From NCBI GenBank assembly GCA_902588965.1, contig CACIRD010000003.1, positions 1 through 64,000 of the forward strand: a stretch of 64,000 nucleotides of DNA. Reading direction: 5' to 3'. The notes below the pieces were generated by a model. It worked only from the letters and a program-made list of their open reading frames with translations, was not told the DNA's origin and searched no databases. Origin of the DNA: an uncultured Pelagibacteraceae bacterium. Its GTDB lineage: Bacteria; Pseudomonadota; Alphaproteobacteria; Pelagibacterales; Pelagibacteraceae. Of the stretch, positions 62,988-64,000 are shown piece by piece (the first letter of the stretch is position 1; the number at the start of each line of letters is the position of its first letter). The translations under genes and the position numbers were made by a program.

Positions 62988-64000
62988 ATGTTTAAAGTAT
63001 TTAAAAAAGAAATAGAAATAGCAGGAAAAAAAATAAGTTTAGAAACAGGTAAAATTGCAAGACAAGCAGATGGAGCAGTAATAGTACAATGTGGAGAAAC
63101 TATTGTAATGGCAACAGTAGTGGGTGCAAAAAAGGTAAACCCTGAAGTTGATTATTTTCCTCTATCAGTTAACTATCAAGAAAAATATTATGCTGCTGGA
63201 AAAATTCCTGGAGGTTATTTCAAAAGAGAGGCTAGACCTACTGAAAGTGAAACACTTATATCTAGGTTGATAGATAGACCCATAAGGCCGCTATTCCCAG
63301 ATGAATTTAAAAATGAAGTACAACTACTCCCAACAGTCATATCTTATGACAAAGAAAACGAAGCTGATATATTATCTATAATAGCATCATCGGCTGCTTT
63401 AGCTATATCGGGATTACCTTTTATGGGCCCAGTTGGTGCATCAAGAGTAGGTTTTATAAATGGAAAATATGTATTAAATCCATCAAAGATCGAATTAGAA
63501 AAATCCAAATTAGATCTAGTTGTTGCTGGAACAAAAGATGCAGTTTTAATGGTTGAATCTGAAACTAAAGGGTTAACCGAAGAAGAAATGTTAAAAGCTG
63601 TAAAATTTGGTCATGAAAATTTTGTTCCAATTATAAAAATGATTGAAGAGTTGGCTAAGGAGTGTAAAAAACCTGACTGGGTTATTGAAAAGAAAGATCT
63701 TTCTGAAATAAGAAAAAATTTAGAAAAGGAATTTTCAAAAGATCTAAAAAAAGCTTTTTCAACAAGAGATAAACAAGATAGATCTAATCAAATTTCTGAA
63801 ATTACAGAAAAAGCAAAAAAAATATATGAGGATAATGAAAACTATACTGAACTTGATGTTAATTATGAGCTTAAAAATTTAGAGAAAAAAATTGTAAGAA
63901 CAGATATTTTAAAGAATAAAAATCGTATTGATGGTAGAGGCTTATCAGATGTAAGACCCATAATGTGTGAGGTTGGAATTTTGCCTAGAGTACATGGATC
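62988..64000 (+). CDS. pnp: Polynucleotide phosphorylase, 5' part (runs off the window)
   Basis: PNPase is the phosphorolytic 3'-5' exoribonuclease. The ATG directly follows the rpsO stop. The first 337 codons are present: GKIARQADGAVIVQCGETIVMATVVGAKK, the first RNase PH-like core with PLSVNYQEKYYAAGKIPGGYFKREARPTESETLISRLIDRPIRPLFP, the helical domain, and the start of the second core (RIDGRGLSDVRPI). The catalytic second core, KH and S1 domains lie beyond the window. Confidence 0.97.
   Translation, partial: MFKVFKKEIEIAGKKISLETGKIARQADGAVIVQCGETIVMATVVGAKKVNPEVDYFPLSVNYQEKYYAAGKIPGGYFKREARPTESETLISRLIDRPIRPLFPDEFKNEVQLLPTVISYDKENEADILSIIASSAALAISGLPFMGPVGASRVGFINGKYVLNPSKIELEKSKLDLVVAGTKDAVLMVESETKGLTEEEMLKAVKFGHENFVPIIKMIEELAKECKKPDWVIEKKDLSEIRKNLEKEFSKDLKKAFSTRDKQDRSNQISEITEKAKKIYEDNENYTELDVNYELKNLEKKIVRTDILKNKNRIDGRGLSDVRPIMCEVGILPRVHG

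Noticed and set aside
1..64000. CRISPR arrays, insertion sequences, prophage genes, tRNA or rRNA genes
   Set aside because: No regularly spaced repeats, transposase or phage-type ORFs, or tRNA-like cloverleaf segments were seen; the coding density leaves almost no space for them.

Overview
The window is a 64 kb stretch of a very AT-rich, tightly packed alphaproteobacterial chromosome. The gene order (hisB-H-A-F-E / hslVU; dnaQ-coaE-aroE-maf-ppsR | hemE-hemH-hemJ-rho; mnmE-mnmG-rsmG-parA-parB | holA-lptE-leuS; nfuA-tsaB-fur-miaB-phoH-ybeY-lnt-metK; nusA-infB-rbfA-rpsO-pnp) is typical of Alphaproteobacteria. The extreme A+T content, Lys/Asn/Ile-rich proteins, near-absent spacers, frequent 1-17 bp overlaps and missing members of conserved operons point to a streamlined marine SAR11 (Pelagibacterales) genome. 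That taxon is an inference from style, not from a marker comparison. I see no phage, insertion sequence, CRISPR array, tRNA or rRNA.

Layout. 0-3 kb: 5' end of a flavoprotein hydroxylase, ftsK, lolA. 2.8-6.7 kb (minus): histidine operon with a HIT protein and an acetyltransferase. 6.7-8.6 kb: hslVU heat-shock protease behind a candidate RpoH promoter. 8.6-14.5 kb: mostly minus-strand housekeeping genes (Smr, Tim44-like, fxsA, secB, dnaQ, coaE, aroE, maf, ppsR). 14.55-14.83 kb: a gene-free AT-rich region with a perfect DnaA box, inverted repeats and a repeated 13-mer, next to hemE; this is the likely replication origin. 14.8-26.7 kb (plus): heme genes, rho, a two-gene glycosyltransferase insertion, tRNA-modification genes and parAB, with a parS site inside rsmG. 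26.7-31.3 kb (minus): holA, lptE, leuS, a lipoprotein. 31.5-32.6 kb: a strongly expressed-looking porin with its own hairpin leader and terminator. 32.6-46.8 kb: mixed strands, including a tiny ArfA-like ribosome-rescue ORF, nth, dapB, a 56-residue membrane protein, dnaJ-dnaK-grpE with a candidate RpoH promoter before dnaK, rdgB, the LpoA-like/rsmI/dolP envelope cluster and maeB. 46.9-64 kb (plus): murJ, trpS, nfuA, a Bax-like glucosaminidase, (a minus polysaccharide deacetylase), tsaB, fur, miaB, phoH, ybeY, lnt, metK, then nusA-infB-rbfA-rpsO-pnp, with pnp running off the end.

The genes are core functions: chromosome replication and segregation, translation and ribosome rescue, proteostasis, envelope biogenesis (LPS, lipoprotein, peptidoglycan), heme and histidine synthesis. 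No obvious new multi-gene system is present. The most rewarding signals are small: the origin architecture, the rsmG-embedded parS, the unlisted arfA-like ORF coupled to a winged-helix regulator, two RpoH-type promoters, two strong intrinsic terminators (one forming the 3' end of the opposing gene), and divergent genes whose start codons share one hexamer.
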